Shown: piece by piece, positions 42,601 through 50,401 of the stretch
How positions within the stretch are numbered: the stretch's first letter is position 1
How the letters are laid out: each line of letters opens with the position of its first letter
Source of the DNA: Diplonema papillatum
Taxonomy: Eukaryota > Euglenozoa > Diplonemea > Diplonemida > Diplonemidae
DNA: 64,000 bases
NCBI GenBank assembly: GCA_030068145.1
Contig: JAPJBO010000962.1
Span: 1-64,000, forward strand
Reading direction: 5' to 3'
Made by a program: the position numbers and the translations under genes
Notes under the pieces: model-generated
What the model was told of the DNA's origin: nothing
What the model saw: the letters and a program-made list of their open reading frames with translations, nothing else
Databases searched by the model: none

Positions 42601-44631
42601 GGCGCACGACTGTGCTGCGCCTGGTGTCGCGCGCGGCGCTGGCTGCGCCTTCTTCAGCTGGGCTATCTCAGCCCGCAGCTCGGCCATCTCGGCCTTCCTT
42701 TCCTTCTCCATCCGCTCGATGAGGGCGATGAGGGTGTCGGCAACCGGAGGGGGCGTGATGGGGGGTGAGCGCGACCGGGAAACGGGACGGGCGTGGGGGA
42801 CACCAGGGGGCCGCAAACCGGTGCCTCGGCCTGCTGAGGCGGCTCTATGCGAGTCCTCCACACCACCGGCTATCGGCGTTTCGTCCTCCTGTGCACTGTC
42901 CTCCGTGTCTTCTTCGTCTTCCTCGCCCGTTTCCTCCAGGTCCGTGTCGTAATCGACATCGAGGCGCGCCATTTCTGCCGCCACCTCCTCCGGTGCCTTC
43001 TTGTGGAGCTGCCAGAAGGACAGCAGAAGCCTGGAGCCGACTAAACTCGATACTGCAGCCGGTGCCACCCCCAGGACCCCAGCCACCACAGCGCGTAGCT
43101 GACGTACCGCAGTCTCCTCATTGGGTGAGAAACGCGCCTTGACGAACGCGGTCGCCTCGCTTGTCAAGAGCTTCACCCCTCTCAAGGTTTGCTCCCCGTC
43201 ACCCGCTCGAAAGCAGCGCCTAGCTCACTTGGGTACGTGAACTTGCTTTTTCTCGACGGGGTGCGCCATGACATGGTGGACATTTCGGTGTTTTATATTT
43301 TGTTTTTCGTTGAACGCAGTGCCTGATCGTTTTTTACGCAAAGCTGGATTCAGGACGCAAGTGAAAACGCCACGGTTTGCGGCGACGAGCTTCTCATTTC
43401 CTCCAACATTTCATGTTTGGTAAAAAGAAAAAGAAGCGGACCTTGCTGTACAGGTGCTCAGACGGGTCGGTTGCGAAATGCAACGAGTCTTCCACAAGCA
43501 GCATCCAGTGTTTCGTCATGCTGTTCTGGATCCAACCGAACTCGTAAAGCCACACAAAGCCAGAAAAGATGCACTCTTCGGACATTACGTGAGCCCAGTC
43601 ACGCGCGGTCACCACAGCGTCTCGCAAGTACGAAGGCAGTACATCGCTGAACACTTCGCCGTCTGGGAACTTAACTGTGTGCGTGTTTTCCACGTTTTGA
43701 GGCATTTCAACAGCAACGCGTTACGTTTACAATGGGGGGGCTAACAAATGAAGAACGGGGAATTTCTACGTGACAACACTCGACGCGCACCCTTCATCAT
43801 GTAAAACAACACGCCCGTACGCCACGCTTTGTAACACACACCTCTGTACAGTCCTTTCGCCGACTCAAGTACAAGTGCAACGTCCCACCTAGGAGATCCA
43901 TCCTCGTTCGAGCACTGCACCTGCACTTTAGAACCGACCTGGAACACTTTCGCCGGCCTCGTTGCTTCGCCATTACTTTTGGTGCCATGTTTGATAGGCT
44001 TTCCGGTGGCTCTCGAAACCGCGGCAGCTACTTCGGCCGGCGACGCGGAAGAAGCAGAAGAGGTAGAAGTGGCAGAAGACGTCGAGGCGTTGAGCGCGTC
44101 GGCCGATTTGGCGGCACCCGCCGGCAGGGGCGCCGGCGCGGCGTGGGTCACGACGGGGGACGGCTCTTCCTCGAAGGGGTCGCCCGCGTTTTCCTCGACG
44201 TCTGACCCCATGAACTTGACCTTCACCCCGGGTTTCAACGGGCGGCCGGGCTGCTGGGCGACCGCGGTGGAAAGAGAAGGCTTGAGGGCGGACGCGAGGG
44301 GCCGGACGGCCGGGACGGTCACGGGCGACCGCTGCTGCAGCACGCGCTGGGCCTGCTGCTGCGGCGCGACGGAGCTGGGACCGGCGCCGGCGCAGCAGCC
44401 GGAGCCCGTGTGGGCGTGGGGCGGCGGCTTCGCCGCCGCCGACGGCCGCGCGTCGCTCTCGTCGGCTTCTTCGCTGCCCGGCGCAGCCAGCCCGACCACC
44501 TTCTCGACCCGCGCCAGCCGCTGCGCGAGGGCGGCGTCCGCGAACACCCGGAGCCGGGTCTCCGCGGCGAGCTGGTGGCGGAGCTTCTCGATCTCCGCCC
44601 GGAGCTCCTTCACCTGCGCCGCGTCGCTCAT
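33603..44631 (-). CDS. Coiled-coil, Tudor-like, double PH-domain protein, five to seven exons
   Basis: Exons 44631-43842, 43674-43442, 38227-38003, 37875-37636, 35428-35186 join in phases 1,0,0,0 with GT/AG borders, giving 576 residues ending PPGHL-stop. The N-terminus is a coiled coil (VKELRAEIEKLRHQLAAETR) and a Ser/Ala/Pro linker. Residues about 235-285 form a Tudor-like barrel (VFQVGSKVQVQC, WDVALVLESAKGLYR, VKFPDGEVFSDVLPSYLR) whose last strand is supplied by exon 2. Two PH domains follow, each split by an intron at the same place. PH domains suggest phosphoinositide or protein binding at membranes, Tudor a methyl-ligand or peptide contact; the cellular role is unknown. The stop overlaps a strong donor (CACCT|GTAAGT at 35190/35189); a 26-base exon (33974-33949) and an exon 33817-33603 are phase-compatible and would give 655 residues. 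Confidence 0.7.
33818..35185. other. Stretch downstream of Tudor/PH exon 5; possible small exons
   Basis: Apart from the possible 26-base exon at 33949-33974 nothing is recognised. If the TAA at 35186 is the true end, this is intergenic. Confidence 0.4.
35186..35428 (-). CDS. Tudor/PH gene exon 5 (second half of PH2)
   Basis: VIPLRDTALAEKQDD, PYAIELSGSSLKPPLVLCYD and the helix SSEVYMKWCLLLHRSW. Ends at TAA 35186-35188 or splices at 35190. Confidence 0.75.
   Translation of the reverse strand, partial: VIPLRDTALAEKQDDVENPYAIELSGSSLKPPLVLCYDSSEVYMKWCLLLHRSWLMANPEQTHSGLPATELAADKPPGHL
36091..37403. mobile_element. MULE-like element with 10-bp target duplication, in intron 4 of the Tudor/PH gene
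   Basis: GTCTTCCTCG occurs at 36081-36090 and 37404-37413, flanking an element whose ends are GGTGATTCCCCATTATGC and (inverted) GGGACATTCCCCATTATGC. Each terminal region is an array of 33 to 38 bp units (CCCCATTATGCTATTAAAG...GCTAATTT), forward at 36091-36270 and inverted at 37118-37400. The 850-bp core has no gene. A 9-10 bp duplication and variable tandem-repeat termini fit Mutator-like elements. Confidence 0.7.
37636..37875 (-). CDS. Tudor/PH gene exon 4 (first half of PH2)
   Basis: Acceptor CTGCAG. A linker, then AKGYIISKKSNSWISRGDWG and RRWVTLHEGWMTLRANKQ as PH strands 1 to 4. Donor TTGCAG|GTACGC, phase 0. Confidence 0.8.
38003..38227 (-). CDS. Tudor/PH gene exon 3 (second half of PH1)
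   Basis: Starts ELSLKGLSLVMGPLSG; contains KTFSLTAADNTVKLSIAA and the PH C-terminal helix SAYEYKMWVLMLTVALV with its invariant Trp. Donor GAG|GTTTCC. Confidence 0.8.
38910..38999 (-). repeat. Split direct repeat Q, terminal copy
   Basis: AAAAATAAGAGCTCGTCACT ... GTTGTTTTCGTTGAACGC, one mismatch to 39118-39207. Confidence 0.9.
39001..39122 (-). repeat. Split direct repeat P, internal copy
   Basis: TTTCGTTGAACGCAGTGCCT ... TTCATGTTTGGTAAAAA, nearly identical to 43305-43426. Confidence 0.9.
39118..39207 (-). repeat. Split direct repeat Q, internal copy
   Basis: Abuts repeat P (39001-39122) with a shared AAAAA, forming the B1A2 junction. Confidence 0.9.
39162..40990 (-). CDS. Kangaroo-like element: reverse transcriptase and RNase H
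   Basis: The frame is open from about 40990; an ATG start is not obvious. RT: PAFTVEKKSGGLRLVADGRK (fingers), FVAQADAVSWFYQFPL (palm, first Asp), KVQLSVMCMGWNWAPCIAQR, and CWVDNFFVIGTSYEEA where the usual YxDD is WVDN. RNase H of the DIRS type: LVAWSDASDSEWAVVLE, IYLKELLAATQAVWFA, LKVDNQAAVFALKKG, DVVWVPTDVQRADKYTRG. It copies the element's RNA into DNA for YR-mediated integration. The frame is intact to the C-terminal His-rich tail within repeat Q. The Asn at the second catalytic Asp position casts doubt on activity. Confidence 0.8.
41196..41987 (+). CDS. Kangaroo-like element: tyrosine recombinase (antisense to RT)
   Basis: 263 codons. An N-terminal SAM-like helical region (ALQYLQDLKSAQHRVGAPIS, VVRDFERSLRRQGAMRPTRQ) precedes the catalytic box I (LAIALAWAGAARVSDVTRL then TVGDVSWEDGFVAV) with its Arg. 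Box II should follow PELTGHST, where His is visible, but HxxR and the Tyr helix are not readable in this frame; a frameshift after 41835 is likely. It lies between gag and RT and overlaps the 3' part of the minus-strand gag frame. The role is cut-and-rejoin integration of circular cDNA. Confidence 0.65.
   Translation: MESTHRRMLQFKWNWESRSEQVMDVPTAVVLWLTRKMLGEPGRAPIVCSSALQYLQDLKSAQHRVGAPISDSQVVRDFERSLRRQGAMRPTRQAVPATHQDIQRVLKKEAGSQVGLAIALAWAGAARVSDVTRLTVGDVSWEDGFVAVNWSQTKSDPFRLGVTTGLVLSEDWSAELRRHVEGRPRGELILSVSYAQVKAALKRARPELTGHSTATSSSPAQATSGFAPQLRRVASPALTVALRQAPVVRASTSRVPRVPSGRS
42030..43185 (-). pseudogene. Kangaroo-like element: gag-like protein, one frameshift
   Basis: Begins near 43170 (VKLLTSEATAFVKARFSPNE), passes an acidic stretch (TDLEETGEEDEEDTEDSAQE), an SR/Pro-rich segment and a coiled coil (IERMEKERKAEMAELRAEIA). 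At about 42515 the frame shifts; the second part reads LLDPAFWVNMDRTEKAVLLM and continues with a helical capsid-like segment to a Lys/Gln-rich end near 42033. Presumed structural protein of the element. Confidence 0.6.
43305..43426 (-). repeat. Split direct repeat P, terminal copy
   Basis: Outer end of the element, immediately downstream of the exon 2 splice donor of the host gene. Confidence 0.9.
43442..43674 (-). CDS. Tudor/PH gene exon 2 (end of Tudor, first half of PH1)
   Basis: The acceptor CACACAG supplies TT to complete a Val codon, then KFPDGEVFSDVLPSYLR. PH1 begins FSGFVWLYEFGWIQNS and runs to HFATDPSEHLYSK. Donor AAG|GTCCGC, phase 0. Confidence 0.8.
43842..44631 (-). CDS. Tudor/PH gene exon 1
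   Basis: ATG 44631 (MSDAAQVKELR). Coiled coil, disordered Ala/Pro/Ser region, basic GKPIKHGTKSNGEATRP, then the first four Tudor strands. Donor CAGAG|GTGTGT, phase 1. Confidence 0.75.
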
Positions 44632-44762
44632 CGTCGCAGCGCCCGCCGGGGGGTGGGGCCCGCTTCTGGCTGTGGCCGGTTCCTTCTCCCTGGTCCCCCT
44701 TTCCCCCCTCCTCTTCCTCCTTTGACAGGTTCTTTGCAATACAAGCTTTTGACGAAAGTCCC
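44632..44762. promoter_or_regulatory. Upstream region of the Tudor/PH gene, LINE 3' end at its border
   Basis: Only about 130 bases separate the start codon from the CA-rich 3' end (ACAACACACATGCACACC on minus) of the LINE. No core promoter motif is evident. Confidence 0.35.
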
Positions 44763-44841
44763 TGCAGGTGTGCATGTGTGTTGTAGACCTGTTTTTACGT
44801 GGTGCCTTCCTGTGCGAGAGGCGTCCACGTGTCCTTCCGTT

Positions 44842-46221
44842 TCAAGTCACCGCTGATCCCGCAGGTTGCGAGTAGGGGTCCGTATTCAACTGAGGGTGAT
44901 GCCTTGTACAGCACCTCGCGATCTCTTCGTTGTCAGCTTCGCACTCGCCGCAGCGCCCGAGTCTGTGGGCCGAGCAGTATTGCATCCGCGGCCTTAAGCC
45001 GTCTCCTTCAAGGTGATGTTGTTTGTACCGGCAACACGTCTCTGCTGGTAAGCGCTTCTTCGCACATTCCTTGCACCGGGGCTTCCTGTGTAGCGTGCAT
45101 ATCTCGCCGGGGCGTGATGTGTTCACGGCATCCTCCGGGGCCTTCTTCGGTTGCGACCCTCTGCACGCATCTGCACTTGAAACCTTGTTCACCATCTCCG
45201 CCCTCGCCTTCCAGTCGGCCTTTCCTTGTGCCCATCCTGCGGGGTAGGCTTCCTCCGGGATATAGGTTGCCGCCCATTCCAGGTGTTGGGGGTACAACGC
45301 GGTCTCCGTCCGTGTCGGCTTCAGCGTTCTTACGTGCTCCCGGATGCCGAGGATGACCGCGTCGGTTGTCTCCGTGAGTTGCGCGCGCCGCGAAGCACCC
45401 CTCACGACTGTTCCCCCGACGGAGGTCAAGATCGTCGTCGCACATTCGTGGCCATAGAACCACGGCCGTCCTGTCACCTTCTTGTAGGCGCTGCCTAGCT
45501 CGACCAGACTCATCGCCTTTCCGAGTCCGGAGGCCCGAAATGCTGCGAGATCTGCCTCCTGCTGCTCTCGCGTTGGGCGCTGTTGTTGCACGAGGTCCAT
45601 CGCCGCGTTGCTGAGTGCATCTGCGTCCACATTCTCCTCGCGCTTGACGTGCTCCGCCCGTAGCGTGAGTCGCTGCCGCAGGGCTACCATCTTTTCTATT
45701 GCACGGGTCAATAGCGGCTTCAGGTCTTCCGAACACGCCATTTTTCGGTTGGTCTGCCCAATTACCAGAGCCGAGTCGCCGCGGATGGTGCACTGCTTTC
45801 CTTCCGTTCCTTCTGCCTCTTCCAAAAGCTGTAGCCCTGCCAACATTCCTTCGTACTCGGCAATGTTGTTGCTGCGCACATTTGGCAGCGGGAGCACAAT
45901 CTGCGAGACCTTTACGCCTTCTTTGTATAGGACTGCTCCTGCACCCGCCACAGCAAAAGCCGTACCGTTCGCCCTTGCTCCTCCGTCAAAGTAAACCGCT
46001 ATCCCGCCACCTGCTGCGCCTTCTGGTAGCACCCGACGCGCTGTAGTGGCCTTCTGTGCTGGGGGTTTTGGCGCCGAGTAGTACCGGTTCCTGAGCGCCG
46101 GGAGCCGGCATCCGGTGCACAACTCGAAGTCCACCGCTAACTCAACGAAGCTTACCCCCAGCTCATGCCCTGGAGGCGCCCAGTTCAACTCTCTCAGCCA
46201 GTCCGTGAACGCCATCCACAT
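44842..46221 (-). pseudogene. LINE RNase H and Cys-rich C-terminal domain (dual-OTU copy)
   Basis: After a linker (LNWAPPGHELGVSFVELAVD), RNase H: AVYFDGGARANG, NNIAEYEGMLAGLQLLEEA, CTIRGDSALVIGQTNRK, AEHVKREENVDADALSNAAM, i.e. the D-E-D-D set. The C-terminus has a CTLHRKPRCKECAKKRL...CC zinc-binding-like cluster shared with the 51451-54810 copy. It is separated from the upstream frame by stop and frameshift, so the gene is broken though this part is clean. Confidence 0.75.
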
Positions 46222-46236
46222 CTCCGGGCCGTATTT

Positions 46237-49200
46237 TCACTTGGTTGAAACCGCTGAGGGCGCGATGTCTGGCACTACCAGCTTGTGCGGCTCGGCCGGT
46301 CTCCATTGTCGCGGGTATTCCAGGGTCCGATGGTGACGTGTGGATCTGTCCAGCATTTCATCCGCCCCTTGGCGTGCTGTCAGGACCTCCGCGAAGAAGA
46401 GATGCAGCGTCTCCAGCAGGCGAAGTAGCTTCTCCCGTTCCCTGGGCAGGTGTTCCGAGTCTGCCTGGGGGGCGGGGGCACGGAGTCGAAACACTTCTTG
46501 AAGTCCAGCGCCAGCCCGTACAACGGCTCCCCCGTCACGTGCGCTTCCTCTATGAGGGCTGCTAGGTGCCAGACCAGGTCGTCCGTTCCGTGCTTCTTTC
46601 GGCAGCCGTGGAGGCCGCTTGGCACCACCTTGTCCATCCACTCAAGCGCCTCCTTGGCCCGTATCGCCGCCCACAGCCTGTACAGGACTGGCGTGATCGA
46701 TATCGGCCGCTGCGACATGGGATCTCCCGTGCTCCCGGGCTTCGGCAACAGGTGCAGGATTGCATGCATCAACTGTTCCGGCCATCGCCCTTCGGCTTCC
46801 ACTGCGTTCATGGCCTCGGCCATGAGTTGCAGGATTTCCGTGGGCAGCTGCTGCAGTTCGAAAACGCGCCACGCGTGCAGACCGGGCGACGTGGTCTTCT
46901 TCATCTTCTTGAGCGCTGTCCTTACATCTGCCGCGCCGATCTTCTTGCACTCCATTTGCTGCGGGGCAGGCAGATTCCTCGCGTAGTTAGCCTTGAAGGC
47001 CTCCCACTGCGGTTCCTCTGTGCTCGCGTACCTCTGGAAGATGCCGCCCCATGCTTCGGGTCCCCTCAGCAACTCGTCGATTTCTTTTGGACACGCCGTC
47101 AAGGTTCCGTCTTGCCGCCGCAGGAAGATCGATGGGCTTTCTTGGCTCCCAGCGAGAAACCGGTACACGTCGCCTCTGTCGGTGCTATTCCAGGCCCTCT
47201 GCACCCGGTCTTTCCACCGTCTTGTTCGCTGCTGCTTCAACGCGGCAACGGCTTCACGCTGTGATCCTTCTATCGCTTCTACTGCTTCGGTCAGGCGCTC
47301 CAGCTCGCCTATCCCGCCTTCGTCGCTGTCCGTGGAGAAATGCTGCGTCAGGCATTCTCTCGGGGTTTTCCGCTGTAGCGCGTTTCTCGCATTTCGTTCC
47401 GCCAACGTCATCTCTCTCGGCTGCTCTCCGTCTAGCCTTCGGCCTGCCTCGGCAATCACGGTTCGCAGCATTCCAAGCACCCTGTCCCGTTGCCTGGTTG
47501 ACCTATTCCCGGCTCCCCTCGCCGAGACTGCCTGCCGCGCCGAAACATGGGTGTCCCTTACAGAATGCCCTTCCGCCCTGCCTTTGCATTTCTTCACTTC
47601 GTTCTGCTGGAGGTCATGCTTGTGGATCTCAAGCAGGTACGTCTCTGCCACTTCGGAGGCGTTGCGCAGTACCGCTTCTGCCCCGCCCACAGCGCGTTTC
47701 TGGCGTAGCGCCGCTTCGAGTGCGCCCTTCTCCTCTTCCGGGGTTTTGAGCGGTGCCTTCCTCGGAAAGGGCGCAGGTATCCAATGCGTCCGCTTCGGAG
47801 TTGCTGCGGTCCGCATGTCAAGTGTCACGAACAGTGGACAGTGCGTTGGTATGTCGTATTGGTGCGGGTCTGCTGTCCATGTGTGCACGAGAGCTTGCGA
47901 CGCGCATTCATTCAGGAAACACAGGTCTATTCTCGAGCCTGCCGCCCCTGCCCAGCAGGTCGGCGGCGGTTCTTGCGCCGTCTTGTTTGCTGCGGCGGCC
48001 GCCGCGTCTGTCCACCCGTTTCTGCAGGCATCCCTCAAGGACACACTCTCTTCTATTGTCGTGTTGAGGTCCCCTACGATGGCGACCGGCACCTGCCCGA
48101 GTCCTGCCGCCATTTCGAATACTTCGGCCAGGAACCTTTCCCGCTCCCTGGCTACTCCTGACTCCTTTCCTACCTGCGCGTACACCGAAATCACGTGCAA
48201 CACCGAACGAGCACTGCCCGTCGCGATCACGGCATGAGCCACCCGCGTGCTTTCTACTAGCCTCGTCTCCAGCTCCGTCCTTGGGCGCGCTTTCGAGGCT
48301 ACTACACTGTCGCGCGTTACTACGGCGGCGCCTCCTGGCGCACGCTGTCCTACTCCGTTCGTGCCGATAACTATCGGGACGTCTTCTCCCCAAAAGCACT
48401 TTCTGCCGTATGCCGCAAGGTACATCTCGCATGTCCTCTTGCCCTCCGGGCCCACTCGGGTCTCTTGACAGGCCACTATATCCGCCGGCAGTGTTGCCAC
48501 CGCGCGGCATCTTGAATTCATGGAGCCCAGGTTCACCGTGGCAAGCACGATCGTATTTGCCTGGCGCGACTCGGCTCTGGCTGCGGGTCGGGGCGCGGCT
48601 GTGGGTGTCAGCTCCTCCACGCTTACTCGGGAAATCTCGGGGCCTAGGGAAGCCAGAAACCGTAAAGCCACGTCGGGGAGCCTAAGCGCGTCATAATGCT
48701 GCGGGCGGTGGGTTAGCACAATGACCCGTGATGGGTTTTCAGCTCTCCCCTCTCGTGTTACACCAGTTAAGTCGCCTGCTGAGAGTACCCATATGCTTGC
48801 CTTCAGTACCTCCGCTGCAGCCTGCAGCGTTACGGGGCCTCCATGCACACCATTCTGCGCGATGTCAAAGAGGTACTCGGAGAGTGCTTGGCCTTCGAGG
48901 GGGTGGGCGGTCGGCGGAAAGTTCCGGAGCTGCCAGGTCACTTTTTGTCGTAGTGACGCCACCGGAAGACTTAGCTTGCTCCCTCTTATCAGCGCTGCAA
49001 ACTGGCAGTTTCCGTCCTCGTCTACTAGCACGCGCTTCGCCGCCAATACTTCCGCCACCGCTTCTATTTTGTCCTCATCGCTTTGCGCTGCCATTCGTCG
49101 TTGTTGTTGGGGAACGACGGTTGTTCCCCTCGGTCGTGCTTCCTGATTGGCTTTCCTGCTACCCTTCGCCTGTCCCTTCACCCGTTCGGGGCTTTGCACG

Positions 49201-49310
49201 CTCCCCGCGTGTCGCTGCTGCTGCCGCTGTGGTCCTTTGGTCCGGTTTTCTTGGCGTTGGTTCGGTCGCGCGTTCGCCTGTTGTGACACACCTTCTTGGG
49301 GGGGCGCAAC
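46237..49310 (-). pseudogene. LINE OTU-2, endonuclease and truncated RT (dual-OTU copy)
   Basis: Open from 49310 to 46380. OTU cysteine protease domain at 49020-48680: VDEDGNCQFAAL (Asp, Cys), GVHGGPVTLQAAAEVL, IWVLSAG and RPQHYDALRLPD (His). The endonuclease follows (NTIVLATVNLGS, ADIVACQETRVG, AIVGDLNTTIEES, SRIDLCFLNE, DIPTHCPLF), then RT fingers (TSPGLHAWRVFELQQLP, HLLPKPGSTGD, QRPISITPVLYRLWAA) and ALDFKKCFDSVP at about 46480. Directly after FDSVP the sequence jumps, with a frameshift, to a segment corresponding to the region before RNase H in the other LINE; roughly 1.4-1.6 kb including YVDD is gone. OTU proteases remove ubiquitin; in retroelements they may protect the proteins or process them. 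Confidence 0.8.
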
Positions 49311-49312
49311 TA

Positions 49313-50401
49313 CAGGTTAGACGGTAATTCTGGCGTTTTTAATTCTGGCGGATTTGGCTGTCCGCCAGAAATAAAAATGCCAGAATTAACGCCGCCACAA
49401 TTAAAAGCGCACTGTCAGATCCCGCCCACTGCTCTCCTCGAAGGCCGAATGAAGGTGCGCCGTGACCGCAAATACAGCTACCTCGCCTCTGCGCTTGATG
49501 CGGTTTCGAAGGAGCAGGTTGTGAAGTCCTGGGGTGCGGCAGGGCTTCTTCGTGCCGTGTGGAACGATGTGCCCCCCTCCACCCTCACTATCTACTACGA
49601 CCAATACCGGCGGCTCGCCGAGCTTGACATTGAGGAAGCCGAACCGATGGGTCCAGACAACGAGGCCGACGAAGAAAGACCGGCTGCAAGTGAGCCTTTG
49701 GGCACCGATCAGCCTCCCGCGAGCGCGCCTGCTGTTAGAACAAGCCAGTCTGTTTCTCGGCGACAACACAGAACGCCAGACGCTGCAACCCCCGTGGCTG
49801 CTGGCCATCAGCCCTTTGTGCTTGTGGTGAGAAACGGAAGGCCCAAGCAAGAGAATCTAACTAACGACCAGCGCAAAGCAGCTCGCACGGCAGCAAAAAA
49901 AAGCGCAGAAGCGCCCGAGAACGGCCGGACTCCAAACATTTGGTTTTGGGGCTCCCCCAGCCAAGAGACGTCTGGCCGACATCGATTGACGAACCAGAAC
50001 ACGCTTTCCCTCACTACCCACTTGTTAAATGATAACTCTAATTGAGCGCTACTCTGGTCATGTAACAGGTGAACTACGGACACACAGTGTTGGCCTTCTG
50101 TGTTTTTTTGATGAAAAACGCCCACCCGCCAGCATAGCCCTCCCTTTCCCCCTCACGCGTTACTGCTTTCTCTTTTTCGTTTCTTGAATGTTCTTCTTTT
50201 TTCTGTACAAACCCCTCGTGTGCCTTCTACTGTACCGTTTACCCACGGTACCAATCACCACGATGCCATTTTCCCTCCTCCTCTGAAATATATAATTAAA
50301 TCAAAAAGGCCGAAAAATCGAAAAATTCCGGTCCGCCAGAAATAAAAACGCCACCTTTAAAGACGACGCAGTTAAAGCCGCCAGAATTACCGTCTAACCT
50401 G
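49313..50401 (+). mobile_element. Pogo-like DNA element, copy 2, complete, TA target duplication
   Basis: 1089 bp, ends CAGGTTAGACGGTAATTCTG and its inverted copy at 50382-50401, flanked by TA at 49311-49312 and 50402-50403. The next inner motif TTTTTAATTCTGGCGG/CCGCCAGAAATAAAAA is also mirrored. TA duplication and CAG ends fit the Tc1/mariner/pogo superfamily. It interrupts the dual-OTU LINE. Confidence 0.85.
49449..50045 (+). CDS. Pogo-like element HTH protein without transposase domain
   Basis: From ATG 49449. The N-terminus RDRKYSYLASALDAVSKEQV and GAAGLLRAVWNDVPPSTL matches the psq-type helix-turn-helix pattern (AA...VPxSTL) used by pogo/Tigger transposases to bind their ends. The rest is a charged, Pro-rich tail (EEAEPMGPDNEADEERPAAS, later RKAARTAAKKSAEAP); no DDE/D catalytic core. 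Likely a DNA-binding remnant of a transposase kept on a non-autonomous element. Copy 1 has a different, better-formed C-terminus, so this copy is probably frameshifted near 49895. Confidence 0.6.
   Translation: MKVRRDRKYSYLASALDAVSKEQVVKSWGAAGLLRAVWNDVPPSTLTIYYDQYRRLAELDIEEAEPMGPDNEADEERPAASEPLGTDQPPASAPAVRTSQSVSRRQHRTPDAATPVAAGHQPFVLVVRNGRPKQENLTNDQRKAARTAAKKSAEAPENGRTPNIWFWGSPSQETSGRHRLTNQNTLSLTTHLLNDNSN

Larger units (their letters stand above)
38910..43426 (-). mobile_element. Kangaroo-like YR retrotransposon, complete, in intron 2 of the Tudor/PH gene
   Basis: Repeat P (about 122 bp) at 43305-43426 and 39001-39122, repeat Q (about 90 bp) at 39118-39207 and 38910-38999. Read minus, the order is P, internal, Q-P, Q, that is A1-internal-B1A2-B2. 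Inside are a gag-like gene and RT/RNase H on the minus strand and a tyrosine recombinase on the plus strand. Opposite recombinase orientation is, to my knowledge, the mark of Kangaroo elements of Volvox. No target duplication is expected. Its end lies 15 bases from the exon 2 donor. Confidence 0.8.
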
